Source: Streptomyces antnestii (GTDB taxonomy: Bacteria > Actinomycetota > Actinomycetes > Streptomycetales > Streptomycetaceae). From it: DNA of 64,000 nucleotides. The translations under genes were made by a program, and so were the position numbers. The notes under the pieces are model-generated. The model saw nothing but the letters and a program-made list of their open reading frames with translations. It made no database searches and was not told the DNA's origin. The DNA lies in the NCBI RefSeq assembly GCF_004005495.1, contig NZ_RZYA01000001.1, positions 372,001-436,000 of the forward strand. Direction: 5' to 3'. Shown here in pieces: positions 62,873 through 64,000 of this stretch (the stretch's first letter is position 1; each line of letters opens with the position of its first letter).

Positions 62873-64000
62873 TCAGAGCCAGTCGCGGCGCTTGAAGATC
62901 ACGTACAGGCTGACGCAGACGACCCCCATCAGGCCGATCGCGATGGGGTAGCCGAACCGCCAGGCCAGTTCCGGCATGTTCACGAAGTTCATGCCGTAGA
63001 TGGTCCCCACGAGTGTGGGCGCGAAGAGGATCGCCGCCCAGGACGAGATGCGCTTGATCTCCTCGTTCTGCTCGAAGCCCGCTTCCGCCAGGGCCCGCAT
63101 CTCCGCGTTCTGCTGCTGGGTCACCTGGGTCGCGTTCACCGTCAGGATGTCCGCGAGGGCCTGGCGGAAGCCGTCCACGCGCTCGCTGGTGTGCGTGACG
63201 TGGTCGGCGACGTCGCGCAGGTAGCGCTGGAGTTCCTCGTCCGTGCCGTACTTGGCGAAGCCCGCCATCAGGCCGTGCAGCATGCCGACGAGGGGGCGGG
63301 TGGCGCGCTGGAACTCGACCATCTCGCGCGAGAGTTCGTAGATGCGCCGGGACACCTCGGGGGCGCCGCTGAAGACCTCCGTCTCGATCTCGTCGATGTC
63401 GGTCTGTACGCCGGCCACGACCGGGGCGTAGCCGTCGACCACCGCGTCGAGGATCGCGTAGAGCACCGCCTCCGGGCCCAGTCTCAGCAGTTCCGGGGTG
63501 TCCTCCATGCGGCGGCGCACCACGGAGAGGTCGGGGGCGGCGCCGTGCCGGACCGTGATGACGAAGTCCGCGCCGACGAAGACGTGCAGCTCACCGAACT
63601 CCACCTCCTCGGGCGCGTCCAGATAGCGGGCGGCGCGCAGGACGACGAACAGCGTGTCTCCGTACCGCTCCAGCTTCGGGCGCTGGTGTGCTTCGAGGGC
63701 GTCCTCCACCGCCAATGGGTGAAGGTCGAACTCGCCTGCCAGGGAGAGGAGTTCGGCCTCGGTGGGGCGGGCGAGGCCGATCCAGGCCATGCCGTCCGGC
63801 TGTTCGCGGCGCAGCTCGCGGAACGTCTCGGCGAGCGTCGCGGGTGACGCCACCCGCACACCGTCCCGGTACAGGGCCGCCTGCACCACGCTCGCCGTCT
63901 CCGGGGCGGGGTCCGCGGACGCGTCGGGGGCCGGTGGCGCGGCCTCGGGCGTGGGCGGTTCCGCCGGCGGCTGCCCGTTGGCGCGGCGCCATGTGAACTT
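62873..64000 (-). CDS. corA: CorA family magnesium transporter (5' end beyond window)
   Basis: The large cytoplasmic domain (VVQAALYRDGVR to IKRIS) is followed by two C-terminal membrane helices; the pore loop signature IYGMNF sits between them (GTIYGMNFVNMPELAWRFGYP). It transports Mg2+ (or Co2+/Ni2+) as a pentamer. A GTG at 63889 could start a 338-residue form, but the frame stays open to the window edge with an Ala/Pro-rich stretch (FTWRRANGQPPAEPP), and related actinobacterial proteins have such N-terminal extensions. The true start is therefore probably outside. Confidence 0.88.
   Translation of the reverse strand, partial: KFTWRRANGQPPAEPPTPEAAPPAPDASADPAPETASVVQAALYRDGVRVASPATLAETFRELRREQPDGMAWIGLARPTEAELLSLAGEFDLHPLAVEDALEAHQRPKLERYGDTLFVVLRAARYLDAPEEVEFGELHVFVGADFVITVRHGAAPDLSVVRRRMEDTPELLRLGPEAVLYAILDAVVDGYAPVVAGVQTDIDEIETEVFSGAPEVSRRIYELSREMVEFQRATRPLVGMLHGLMAGFAKYGTDEELQRYLRDVADHVTHTSERVDGFRQALADILTVNATQVTQQQNAEMRALAEAGFEQNEEIKRISSWAAILFAPTLVGTIYGMNFVNMPELAWRFGYPIAIGLMGVVCVSLYVIFKRRDWL

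Overview
This 64 kb window is high-GC actinobacterial DNA, almost certainly a Streptomyces chromosome. The evidence is strong third-position G/C in every gene, many GTG and TTG starts, ATGA-coupled operons, and families typical of streptomycetes: Methyltransf_19-type methyltransferase, DUF2637, HATPase anti-sigma-like protein, MpaB/DUF2236 protein and a large secreted subtilase. I found no rRNA, tRNA, CRISPR array, prophage or transposase gene. Most of the window is chromosomal metabolism and regulation. The mobile-looking DNA is limited to small inverted-repeat elements.

Layout. 1-7.2 kb: the end of a secreted Ig-like protein; a double-module Lrp regulator divergent from an MFS transporter plus M20 amidohydrolase pair; a VOC protein; homocysteine S-methyltransferase; a SAM methyltransferase. 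7.2-12.9 kb: GH2 beta-galactosidase, a flavin-type PPOX-fold protein followed by an atypical radical-SAM-like protein, and a Bcp peroxiredoxin. 12.9-21.9 kb: an operon on the minus strand that carries the whole hydroxyproline pathway (D-hydroxyproline dehydrogenase in three ATGA-coupled subunits, a deaminase of the DapA fold, a proline-racemase-type epimerase, an amino-acid permease, and 2-oxoglutarate-semialdehyde dehydrogenase). An XRE-cupin regulator sits at its head, with candidate operators at both promoters. 22.1-25.5 kb: a small leader ORF, rsgA, an Ada-AlkA fusion coupled to Ogt. 25.5-38.1 kb: a Tat-exported GH95-like glycosidase, a DUF456 membrane protein, a regulator divergent from a 1248-residue subtilase, a PP2C-like protein that has lost key acidic residues, a PoxB-like ThDP enzyme and a HATPase. 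38.2-42.3 kb: DUF2637 protein, FhuF-like ferric reductase with an iron box, GntR regulator, TPR-like protein. 42.5-51.3 kb: a purine catabolism block (PucR-family regulator, three xanthine dehydrogenase subunits, NCS2 permease, XdhC). 51.2-57.5 kb: a kinase-fold protein divergent from a repeat-rich membrane protein, SRPBCC protein, cytochrome P450, MpaB-family protein. 57.6-62.7 kb: a quinate/shikimate degradation cluster (MHS transporter, TetR, shikimate dehydrogenase, a 3-dehydroshikimate dehydratase fused to an HPPD-like domain). The window closes with a CorA magnesium channel running off the right edge.

The metabolic blocks share one design: a local regulator, a divergent promoter with an inverted repeat, a transporter, and the catabolic enzymes. 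Hydroxyproline is funnelled to 2-oxoglutarate, shikimate/quinate toward protocatechuate, and hypoxanthine/xanthine to urate.

The least explained items are: the kinase-fold/membrane-protein divergent pair (51.2-54.6 kb); the radical-SAM-like protein with a Cx8CxxC cluster; two ~200 bp inverted-repeat elements built of shuffled shared modules plus a related short hairpin; a triple 18 bp repeat inside the hydroxyproline operon; and two short leader ORFs with good ribosome binding sites. All statements come from reading the sequence. Family names rest on recognised motifs, not on database searches.
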